Shown here piece by piece: positions 34,972 through 43,960 of a DNA stretch of 64,000 bases. Position numbers and translations under genes: made by a program. Position 1 is the first letter of the stretch, and each line of letters begins with the position of its first letter. The notes below the pieces were generated by a model. The model was not told the origin of the DNA. It was given only the letters and a program-made list of their open reading frames with translations, and ran no database searches. The stretch is from Lichtheimia corymbifera B2541 (Eukaryota > Mucoromycota > Mucoromycetes > Mucorales > Lichtheimiaceae), in NCBI GenBank assembly GCA_000697475.1, contig JNEU01001111.1, positions 1-64,000 of the forward strand, given 5' to 3'.

Positions 34972-36195
34972 ATGTCTTTCGCGCAAACAAACAAATCGCC
35001 TGATAAGGTCTCAGGCAATCAAAATCGGCAACAGCGTCTCTCTTACGCCAACGTTACCAGTGCTAATTCCTCAGTTCGTACTCATTCCCCAACGCGGGAA
35101 TCGCTGAAAGCAACAACTCATGACGATTCAGTACATTCGAATGTGTGGAAAGCCGGTGGCTCTCCTGCTTCTTGCTCCAGCTTGTTCTTTGACTTGACCT
35201 CTCGTTCTGAAAACCGCTCTACGCTTTTATGCCATATAAACGCAAGCTTTCCCAACAACTGTGGTGCACGTCTCCACTCAGATCATTCTCGGCGTATCGT
35301 TGAACTCTTCATCGACGACTCTGACATGTATGAAAAAGCTCGCACGTCTGGTCTTGCATTCGAGGATGACATGCGTATCCTACCCAGTGTGCCTTTACCC
35401 GCTGACTCTTCTCTCATTCATCTCCGCCTAAGCAACCTTCCTTTTACCTCTCGTGATAAACTTGCCAATGGTATCTATACGGCTCTCTCATTCTTTGGTG
35501 AAGTTCTGGATTATGGTATCCTTCGTGACCATGACTCATCTCTGTTTATGGGACATGGGTACGCAACCTTAAACGTTTCAAGCTCAAAGCAATCTCCGTC
35601 TCTCTCTCATAAGATTTCATGGCCTAACTCCGAAGATTGGTTTTATGCCACATGGGCTGAAATGCCGCTTCATTGTCTTCATTGTCACGAATCAGGTCAT
35701 TCTTTGTCTTCATGTCCCAGTCATCCAAGCCAACGTCGCCCCTGTTGGTCTTGTGGCCAAAATGGTCACCGTGCTGCTAAATGTCCCAATCGCCGCCCTA
35801 TTGTTGTCAAGCCCATCACTGACCCACCAATGTCCCCATCGTCTTCTACCTCCACTGCTACCAGCCATTCATCTGAATCTGATGTATCGATGCTTAGCTC
35901 TGATTACTCCTCTCTCGAAGCCCACAATGACATGATTATTAGCGATTATATCAGCAAATACCGTTCAGACGATGCCAAGCCAACCACGGAATTATGTAAA
36001 CCAGCAATGCTGACTGACACCTTCGATTCCACAGTGAGAAAGTATCCCATGTCTGATGAAGCCAAGAAGATTCTTCGAACCTTACCTACATCCGTAGCTC
36101 TTAAGTTACGCTTGCACGGCCAACATTTTCCATCTGCAACAATTTCTTCCGTCTCCTCAGGGAGTGTCTCTTCTACAATGTTTAAAGATACATAA
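34972..36195 (+). CDS. CCHC zinc-knuckle protein, LINE ORF1/gag-like
   Basis: Intact single-exon ORF of 407 residues. The middle region, about residues 145-205 (LIHLRLSNLPF..FGEVLDYGILRD..GYATLNV), has the spacing of an RRM-like fold. Two CCHC knuckles follow: C235-C248 (CLHCHESGHSLSSC) and C258-C271 (CWSCGQNGHRAAKC). The C-terminal third is Ser/Thr-rich. This layout is typical of nucleic-acid-binding ORF1 proteins of non-LTR retrotransposons; no reverse transcriptase, endonuclease, protease or integrase lies nearby and there are no LTRs. The codons are uninterrupted, so the insertion is recent or the frame has been kept. It carries almost no 5' UTR of its own, so expression would depend on the host repeat. 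Confidence 0.75.
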   Translation: MSFAQTNKSPDKVSGNQNRQQRLSYANVTSANSSVRTHSPTRESLKATTHDDSVHSNVWKAGGSPASCSSLFFDLTSRSENRSTLLCHINASFPNNCGARLHSDHSRRIVELFIDDSDMYEKARTSGLAFEDDMRILPSVPLPADSSLIHLRLSNLPFTSRDKLANGIYTALSFFGEVLDYGILRDHDSSLFMGHGYATLNVSSSKQSPSLSHKISWPNSEDWFYATWAEMPLHCLHCHESGHSLSSCPSHPSQRRPCWSCGQNGHRAAKCPNRRPIVVKPITDPPMSPSSSTSTATSHSSESDVSMLSSDYSSLEAHNDMIISDYISKYRSDDAKPTTELCKPAMLTDTFDSTVRKYPMSDEAKKILRTLPTSVALKLRLHGQHFPSATISSVSSGSVSSTMFKDT

Positions 36196-36273
36196 CTTCC
36201 TTTTCCATGTTTCCCATTGATCACTTTTTGTACCTGTCGCGGCCACGTCACTCTGCGATACGAGGTCGCTTTA

Positions 36274-36279
36274 AATAAA
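36274..36279 (+). terminator. Polyadenylation signal of the retroposed copy
   Basis: AATAAA about 80 nt after the stop codon and about 18 nt before the A run. Confidence 0.65.
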
Positions 36280-36304
36280 TGCCTACGGGCCATACACAAA
36301 AAAA

Positions 36305-36320
36305 AAGTTTCACGATCAAC
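36305..36320 (+). repeat. Target-site duplication, right copy
   Basis: AAGTTTCACGATCAAC follows the poly(A) run and continues into the interrupted palindrome arm (CGCGCCGATCCTAG). Confidence 0.8.
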
Positions 36321-37444
36321 CGCGCCGATCCTAGATTTCACAATGTCACCACCAGCCTCGCCGAAAAAAAAATCAAGAGGTCGACCCAAGTTCCACTTTG
36401 GCTGGTGGTGACATTGGGTGAATCTGAGAATGGCCACCACGATCGTGAAACTTGCACACAAGGTGCGCTTGACCCCGCCGCGCAACTTTGTTCGATTGAA
36501 GACCCCACGTTTCATTATAGAATTTTTAGTTATGGGCATCTTTATGTTTTACATATGCTGTAAGCGTAATGCTATATGCTGAGTGACCTTTGTCCATTGG
36601 GAAGTATCATGCAAATGAGCTGGGTTGCACAAAGAAGTTCGTCTGCATCTTCGGCTCTATCGGAGTCAACCTACTTGACAAGGAACAAACACCACTTGTC
36701 ATATAGCATCACGCTTATATGCATCATATGTAAAACATAAAAGTGCCTGTATCTCAAAACTTTACAATGAAATTTGGGGTCCTCAATCGAACAAAGTTGC
36801 GCGGCGGGGCCAAGCACACCCTGTGTAGAAGTTTCACGATCAGGCTCGCCATTCTCAGATTCACCCAATGTCACCACCAGCCTCGTCGAAAAAAAATTCG
36901 AGGTCGACCAGATCCACTTTGGCTGGTGGTGACATTGGGTGAATCTGAGAATGGCCACCACGATCGTGAAACTTCTACACAAGGTGCGCTTCACCCGGGC
37001 GAGCAACTTTGTTCGATTGAAGACCCCACGTTTCATTGTAAAGTTTTGAGATACAGGCACCTTTATGTTTTACATATGCTATAAGCATAATGCTATATGA
37101 TAGTGGTGTTTGTTCATTGTAAAGTACCTTGACCCTGATAAAGCGGAAGGTGCGCAGGGGCGAGCTTGTGTAACACAGCTCATTTGCATGATACTTCACA
37201 ATGAACAAACACCACTCTCCATATAGCATCACGCTTATATCATAGTAAAAACATAAAGATGCCCATAACTAAAAATTCTACAATGAAATGTGGGGTCTTC
37301 AGTCGAACAAAGTTGCGCGGCGGGCTCAAGCGCACCCTGTGTAGAAGTTTCACGATCGTCGTAGTCATTCTCAGATTCACCCCACCCGCTAAACTAGATC
37401 GTGGGTCAACCCCAAAAATATTTCTGGCTGGTGGTGACATTGGG

Positions 37445-38070
37445 TGATTGTCAACTTGACCTTGATGCTTGATGCTATCATTATCCTACTTCACATCCTA
37501 TCCATGGAGGCTACTATCACCATCACCATCCAACTCCATGTTTTGTGCATCATGTGCCACGACGCATCAAGCGCTATCTATTTCATCTTTGCAGCATGCA
37601 TGCCTAAAGTTAAGAACTTCCCATATTGATGTAGCTCCCGTTAGAGCAATGCGTTGCACTTTTGATCTCATGCTCAGTCTACGTTTCGCTTGTGAATGAT
37701 GTTAGATTAAAAAGTTACTTTAGCGAACATATCATTGCATCAGTCAACTATTTTGAAGTTTCTATGGTGTAAGGGATCTTCCTTAGTTGGACCTCATCGT
37801 GTACGTATGTAGCACGTGGTGCATTGTTTTATAGAAAGATTCATGCAGGGTTGTGAAAGGGTACCCACTTGTAAATGTTGTGATTAAGGAAAAACGGCGG
37901 AGAGAAGGAGTCTGATTGATTCATTGCATCTTGAACAAAGAATCCTGTAGCCAGTAGGAAACTCGCCTCCCTTTGTGATTCGATCTTGTCAGTACATAAC
38001 GTCGTACCACATGTTCCTCTTTGTGATTTGTAAAATAGCTATTTTATTCGTAAGATACGGCGCGAGATAC
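37445..38070 (+). repeat. Dispersed repeat, D block, copy 2
   Basis: Matches 645-1220 in the same orientation with many substitutions. It closes the repeat island, about 70 bp before the stop codon of the next gene. Confidence 0.65.
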
Positions 38071-38141
38071 ATGGTCCATTGCTTCTATATACAATTGGGC
38101 TAATTCATATCTTGATCGCCTGCTAAACGAAGTAGGGTTGG

Positions 38142-41070
38142 CTAGAATAAGGTATCGTGGTGGTTATTGCCTGATAAGCGTAGCTTCCATTTATCACTTA
38201 CGTATGCAGGGTTTTCCTTGTTCGCAATACTGAGCAAATGACGCGCATGGAACTTCACAAGATCTGAGATATTCATATTGTGGACCATATCAATGAACTT
38301 TTGGTCATCCGAAATACGAATCAGCACACGCTGTCTTCGAAGTGCTTTTTCATCGCTTGTTTCACGCAAAGCATTCAGAAGTGATAATAACAATTCTTGG
38401 GCCGTATCTAATCATTAATCATAACGTTAATGTACGGCGCTACTTTGTGGCTGTATATCCTTACCTCGTTGGTTTTCAAGCAGTAACCGTTCCGATACAT
38501 GGATCTGCAAGTGCATTGCCGCGTTTAATACGGGATCATTGCTCGAGAAAAATTCGTCGATATATGGGATAACGAGTGTCTTGATGGCGTCGATACTGAT
38601 AATATCCTCTTCAATCCCAACTGCAATTGCACCAAGAAGTGCGACATGGTACGCACCCACGCTATTTCCTGACAATTGACTGCTTTGTAATCCAGGTGTC
38701 AACAAATGCTCGAAAATCTCAGGCTCGTAATCTACGAGATAATGTACGCCTTTGTCTATCCGGAAAAGTGATGATAGCAATTGCAATGCCCTTTATACAC
38801 ATATCATTGGTTAGATGGCGGCAGGGGAGATTGCACTCTCATATATCATTTACCTCTTGCGAACAGCAATGTCTCCAAGTTCTTGATGCTCCTTTGTTGA
38901 TCTCAATCCTGCATAGCATACTAGTTCCACAAGCTGTTCGGTGACACCAGCGTTTTCCAAAGCGTCGCCCGTGATTGATTCCACCAGGATTTCCAATACA
39001 TATAACTCCATTGATGATGTCTTCCACGCGTTAGGTCGTTTATGAGCTTTAGATTGGCCACAAATCCTCTTCAGTAATGTTGGTAAATAATGTGCATACA
39101 CGCTCGAGACCATTGATATATGTTGCGTGAAGCCACCAATAAGCTGATTCACAAGATCGGTGACAGTTGAATTCTCACGCAAGGATGTCGTAGTTGGATT
39201 GTTGTCATGATATATTCTCGAAGCTGCTCGAAGCACAGTGGCAAACCATACGATACGCACCCGTATGGTATCTGCGAGAGGAAGCTGACTTAAATGCCGA
39301 ATAACCATCGTTCTGAGTAATCTTGCAGTCTCGCAAATCAATCCCTCGTCTTCAGATAATAACTGCCAGAAATAGGGCTTGTCCAAAGTTTCAATAATAA
39401 GTTCCATGTCTCTTTGAGATACATCGCCACGAGTGGATCCCGAAACGAGAGCAGTCAACATATCCATAGTGATGGTGAGTCCTTTTGTCCCCAGGCACAT
39501 GGTTTCAGCATGCAACAGCTCCTCTTCCTCAAAGCGTGGTTTCATCGCCTCTATATAAATAGCTTGGGGCATACGCTGACCTAGTACTGAAAGCACAGAA
39601 TGGAGCTACCAATAACAAATGATTGTTAATTTACAGAAGGTATAACGACAACAAGCTAATATACCTTGCTGACAACGGCCTTATCATCCATTCCATTGCC
39701 ATAAATTATGAAAAGGTTGTCCAAAGTATCTTGATGTTCATCCCAGATATCTTCTTCAAGAGCATGTTGGTAAAGTGTTGCAAGTACACCCAATGCTCTG
39801 AGTCGTCTCTGCTCTTCAAGTTCCATCGCTTCCTTGATCGATTGACGCATTAAAGGCTTATAGCACTGATGCACCGCATGCTCAAAACCTAAGAAAAGCT
39901 GTCAATCATGGTGCTATATACTAATAGGAGGAATCAGCCAGTTACTGTACCTGCATCCAAGCGTCGTTGTTGATCACGGTGTTTTAGATCTGAGTCAAGG
40001 ATTCCAGCTGCGTCCAAATCATCCGCGCACACTGAAGCCACACGTTCCATCTGTACACTACTCGCTTCGCTGATAGATTCCATGTCATCTGCTGCACACG
40101 AAAGTAGGATAGGAACAAGCATAGGTAGATTTGCATATCGTTGTTGTGGAGTGACATTGATGAGGAGAGAACCGGCCACTTGTGATAAAGTCATTCGTAC
40201 CAAGAGAGCGTTGTCGTATACAAGCAAAGGAAATACCGGTTGTCGTTTGGCAGCTTCATCATGTTCAAACAAGAGATGGATCGCACCAGGAAAAGCCAAC
40301 CCAATTTGTTCGGTGCACTAATAACCACATTAGTTACCGCACGCGCACAACCCCCCTTTGCAATGATCATGTACCTGTAATCCAATGGCGCGAAGAGCCG
40401 AATGCTTGTGATGCAATAAATCCAGAACTATACGCATAGGTCGTTCTCCTGCAAACGCTATCTCTTTACGGTGATGCTTGGCTAGCTCGGTCAATGCATT
40501 GCCGCCCCGTTTTTGTACGTCGGGTGATGTATCTCGAATAGCAAGCTGTAGAATATCCAATGCCTTGTCGACCTGGGTCGCGTTGACAACACGTGGAGCG
40601 ATGTATAGCATAATATCCAACCAAATGACTCTGACTTCCTCAGTGGGTTCAACAAAGGTAGCCTTAGCTGTTGCATGTTGTTGGCGGCTCAGTCGTTGAT
40701 GCACAAGGTCAAGCAGACGATCCAGTAAGTCGGAAGATAAGGTTGCATGGTGAATTATCCTTTTGAATGATGCACTGTCAATAACTCGGTTTATGTTGAT
40801 ATCCAATGCAGCTTACTGTTGATATAGCAACGCGACTTGCTCTCGAATGTATTCAATATCGCTCGTGGCCCAGATCGACATGCGATCGAATAGATCGTTC
40901 AAGAGATTGGTTACGCCTTGATCGCCCCATGTCTCCAGTTGCTCGGTGCATTCTTTTCGCAGCGAAGCCAGTGCTTTCTTTTTGTCTCCACGGTTGTTTG
41001 TCGAGGTATCAGATAATACATCGAGTGAATGCCGGTCAATGATATCGTGACATGCTGGTTGCGATGCCAT
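38142..41070 (-). CDS. HEAT-repeat protein, DNAAF5 (HEATR2)-like
   Basis: Alpha-solenoid protein of 862 residues. Exons: 41070-40817, 40774-40375, 40317-39951, 39888-39665, 39605-38854, 38790-38465, 38407-38142; all phases agree. Helical HEAT pairs run through the whole protein. The block near residues 180-330 (EVRVIWLDIMLY, DTSPDVQKRGGNALTELAKHH, HKHSALRAIGLQ, LVRMTLSQVAGSLLINV, MLVPILLSCAADDMESI) follows the order and spacing of dynein axonemal assembly factor 5, and the total length is close to the 855 residues of the human protein. DNAAF5 is a cytoplasmic factor for axonemal dynein pre-assembly. The match is from memory and moderate; another HEAT family remains possible. The last 20 residues may hide a small intron near the GTAAGT at the TAC codon. 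Confidence 0.6.
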
Positions 41071-41625
41071 GGGCAGGTTTGCTCGAGAAAGGGAAGAGGT
41101 AATGCTGTGTCCAAACCATATCCCGCCTGCTGTTATCTCCTCTCATTTTAGGGAAATCCTTGTAAATCATGGAAACAATGCATGCACATATAGAGTTTAT
41201 ACTTTTTTGTTAACCATAATAAAATACTCGTATTCGACCTGTCAGAGGTGCAGGCTGAGCATGCTGGATGTGATGTCAGTAGAATATGAACACGAAAGGG
41301 GGTCACTTCAATTAACGAAAAGGGTAGCCATCAAGCATTTTGACTATCTAAGCACGTGAGCTACATAGATTGTCATTGCACATGAGATAGAACCAGCCTT
41401 CAATTGGAATGATTGCCCTAAGAAAGGCCCTTGTATTCAATGTATAACACTTCATCCAAATATTAGAAATGTAGTCAAAAGAGATGCCTTGGATTTCTTT
41501 ATTTACCCATGTTGGCTATGTATATCAAAAATGTAATGTAACTTTATAATATTATACAGGTATCTACTGATGAGTCATCCTTTATGTGGATGGTGGATGG
41601 TACAGTAGAATCGATGCAATCTTCA
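41071..41625. other. Spacer between the HEAT-repeat gene and the cyclin gene
   Basis: Upstream region of the HEAT-repeat gene and downstream region of the cyclin gene. AT-rich; no gene was found. Confidence 0.5.
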
Positions 41626-43088
41626 CTAACGGCGATGTTGGCTTGATGATGGGTTGGAGTATGGAGAGGGTGATTGTGATGACGAAGTATAGTGGGGAGA
41701 GTTAGCGTAATAGGGTGATTTAGTAGTTGGGGTAGGTGTAGACGAGGGCTTTCGAATATGGTAATGCTCTTGAAAGTAATCCAGCATATCTGCAGCCAAC
41801 TCTGTGACAATATTGAGTTGTCATTTTCCCCCATATGCATAGCCATTTCGCCTCACTTACCGTTGATCTCTGCAGGATCGAGACCAGTGGTTGCCCACCA
41901 ATCTGTTGGAGGTTGGTTCTCATACGAAAAATGCCATGCAAGTAGAAGCGCAGCTGTAGCAACGACTCGTGGGTGATAAATAAGACATAGTGGCATCCCG
42001 AGCCTATCCATTGGTTGGTTGAATCCATTTTTTCCCCATCATGTAAATCAATACTTACGCTTGATATAGCAACATCCAAGCCCTTCGTACACATTCCTCG
42101 GGCACTAAGTAACGGCTATACGTTAGCATCCGACAAAAGGATATGGATCTATATTTTACCATCAAGCTCTGAAGCCAATTCCAATAAAGCTGCTTGTGGG
42201 TGGTCGATGGAAAAGTCAAAGCAGATTGCTTCCAAAAGTACAGTTTCATTGGCCAGCACTGTATTCTTCCATTTCCAGAAATCCTATGGTAACACATTTC
42301 AATATGAGCATCATCCACGTCTTATTGCACCTTTGATACTGTATCATACCTTTGAATTCTCCTCGAATTGTACACTGTCATTTTTTTGTGCCTTCTGAGC
42401 GCATACGTTGAGAAAATCTTTTAAGCGACGCGTGCATTCTTCAACTTTGGTGGCGACAAGGAGACAAGTGGCTGCAATATCCTACACAACATAAAAAACA
42501 TATCATGAATATACCCAATCCAACTACCATCCATAGTACTTTGAGCATACATACATAAACAGGAAAACTTTTCATAGAGTGCCGCATGTAGAATCGATGG
42601 AAGAAAGTACAAGCCGTGGCAATAACCAGCTGTGGTCTATCGTTATAAGAAAAAAAGAACCGATCGGTAAGCGACAAATACGTGCGATCGTCGAATGAGC
42701 ACATACAAGTTGAGCTTTGCTGCAACAGCAAGTATATAGAGACAGCCTTTGGTACGATCAATCTGTTCTGCTTGGTAGGTATATCCGGCATGGATGCTTG
42801 GGGTATCCAACAGCTCGTCCTTGGTAAAATACCATTGCTGCAATGAAGGATCGAATGTGATAGATAGATAGATAACGTAGTCAGTTTATGTTTAGTGGAT
42901 GTGCTTGTAGAAGGAATAAAACATCTTTGAACTTACTTGATCGACCATGCTGGCTGTGCCGTCTACTGCTACCCACCTCCCGTTCATAAAATCACGCTGA
43001 TATCTGGTAAAAGCAGCATTTACTTCCGACTTACGTCATCTTCAAAAGGGTGCCATTGTGTCCAATATGGAAGTTGAAAGAAACTCAT
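41626..43088 (-). CDS. Transcriptional cyclin (CTD-kinase type, cyclin K/T/Ctk2-like)
   Basis: Predicted regulatory subunit of a CDK that phosphorylates the RNA polymerase II C-terminal domain; 315 aa. Exons: 43088-43035, 42996-42937, 42837-42707, 42636-42555, 42481-42350, 42283-42160, 42104-42059, 42003-41861, 41801-41626. The first cyclin box begins QWYFTKDELLDTPSI and continues LPQLVIATACTFFHRFYMRHS and AATCLLVATKVEECTRRLKDFL. KDFWKWKNTVLANETVLLEAICFD marks the fungal Ctk2/cyclin K type. The second fold has YHPRVVATAALLLAW, and the tail is Ser/Pro-rich. The N terminus is the weak point: the first two exons (MSFFQLPYWTQW..FMNGRWVAVDG) fit in frame across a 38-nt intron, but no motif confirms them, and the frame stays open upstream to about 43185. 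Confidence 0.83.
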
Positions 43089-43879
43089 GCACTCTAGTCC
43101 TTCTTTAATAAAGAACTTGCGTTGCCATGCACACCGTTGTGATATGCTAAATGGCAGGTTTTTCAGAGACACTGATTCAATGACACTCTACACAGCAATC
43201 CACCTTGAAGCTGTTTTCTGTAACCAATGTTCCTTTTGGTCATATGAAAAAAAGGATGACAGATGAATGTAGCCAACAAGGGTACAATCCGAAAATATTT
43301 ACCAGGAGCACCATCACATGACCTCGTAGTATAGGTGATTATGGTTGTTATGCCAACAGCAATGTATACATGATTGCTCGCGTCTATACATGATTCCCTC
43401 CCATTCCCATTCATCATCAACATTATATAATATGCCATTTGAGATCTCCATGTGAGCTTCCTTTGCTTATTCGATGCTACTCAAAGATGCTTTAATAGAC
43501 ATAGTATGTGGCACATTTGAGCCGTACAGATCAAATCGAGTATTAAATAAGTGGTATATAAAGGGAGGGAAGCGTGGTTCATTGTTGTCTATGTACTCGA
43601 GTAACGAATGCATACAGATGCATCATTGTATGCTATTACAAAATGAACTGCGTGGTGTCTTTGTTGGGATCACCAGTAACGTTTTTATCATGTCATGCTT
43701 AACCGACATGGTGTTCCCGTGAAGGTTGGTGGTACTATTGGACTATCTCCGCATACAAAGAAAGTAAGGTCTCTCTCTCACATCTCTAGACTGTTGGTCC
43801 TTTCTTTCGTTTCCTGTTTTCTTACTTTTACTACCGGTGCCTGCTGCATAATTGACCGTGCTCACAATTCACAGTAAAG
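43089..43879. other. Divergent promoter region, cyclin / myosin V
   Basis: Holds a TATATAAAG box at 43555-43563 pointing to the myosin gene and a TTATATAA word at 43423-43430 that could serve the cyclin gene. Some 5' exon sequence of either gene may lie here. Confidence 0.5.
43555..43563 (+). promoter_or_regulatory. Likely TATA box of the myosin V gene
   Basis: TATATAAAG about 400 nt upstream of the ATG; a 5' UTR intron between them explains much of the distance. Confidence 0.5.
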
Positions 43880-43959
43880 GTGAGTTCTTTCACCATTGCG
43901 TGCTCTCTCTGCACCCCTCTCTCTTTCACGAGCCCGTGTTTTAACTCCTTTCATTCCAG
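43880..43959 (+). other. Probable 5' UTR intron of the myosin V gene
   Basis: GTGAGT donor, pyrimidine-rich body and TTCCAG acceptor, ending one base before the ATG. 80 nt long. Confidence 0.55.
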
Positions 43960-43960
43960 C

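Larger units (their letters stand above)
34970..36306 (+). mobile_element. Retroposed insertion with poly(A) tail
   Basis: The segment between the two copies of the duplication starts two bases before an ATG, holds one intact 407-codon ORF, has an AATAAA signal at 36274-36279, and ends in an A run at 36298-36306. These are marks of an mRNA copied by a LINE-type reverse transcriptase. The opposite palindrome arm keeps the site without the insert at about 34567-34582. Confidence 0.8.
34135..37440. repeat. Alternating foldback (inverted-repeat) array
   Basis: A roughly 200-bp unit A and its inverse A' alternate, joined by a 40-45 bp loop (AAAGTGGAACTTGGGTTGAC type) and by a 60-70 bp spacer S that also flips. 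The order is A' fragment 34135, S' 34205, A 34275, A' 34540, S 34736, A 34806 (split by the insertion), A' 36395, S' 36615, A 36676, A' 36920, S 37128, A 37195. Each A-loop-A' is a hairpin, and 34285-34735 is also a near-identical inverse of 34806-36565 once the insert is removed. Unit A carries the same AAGACCCCACGTTTCATT word as the Y repeats, so the array probably grew from them. No ORF is conserved. Confidence 0.75.

Noticed and set aside
34972..36195. LTR-retrotransposon gag
   Set aside because: No LTRs, protease, reverse transcriptase or integrase; the poly(A) tail and target-site duplication fit LINE-type copying instead.
36217..37447. Several 60-130 codon frames in the foldback array
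   Set aside because: They arise on both strands from the palindrome itself and are broken differently in each copy.
42118..42160. Cyclin exon 7 starting at the first AG after the branch site
   Set aside because: It runs into a stop after three codons; the next AG restores the frame and gives VPEECVRRAW.
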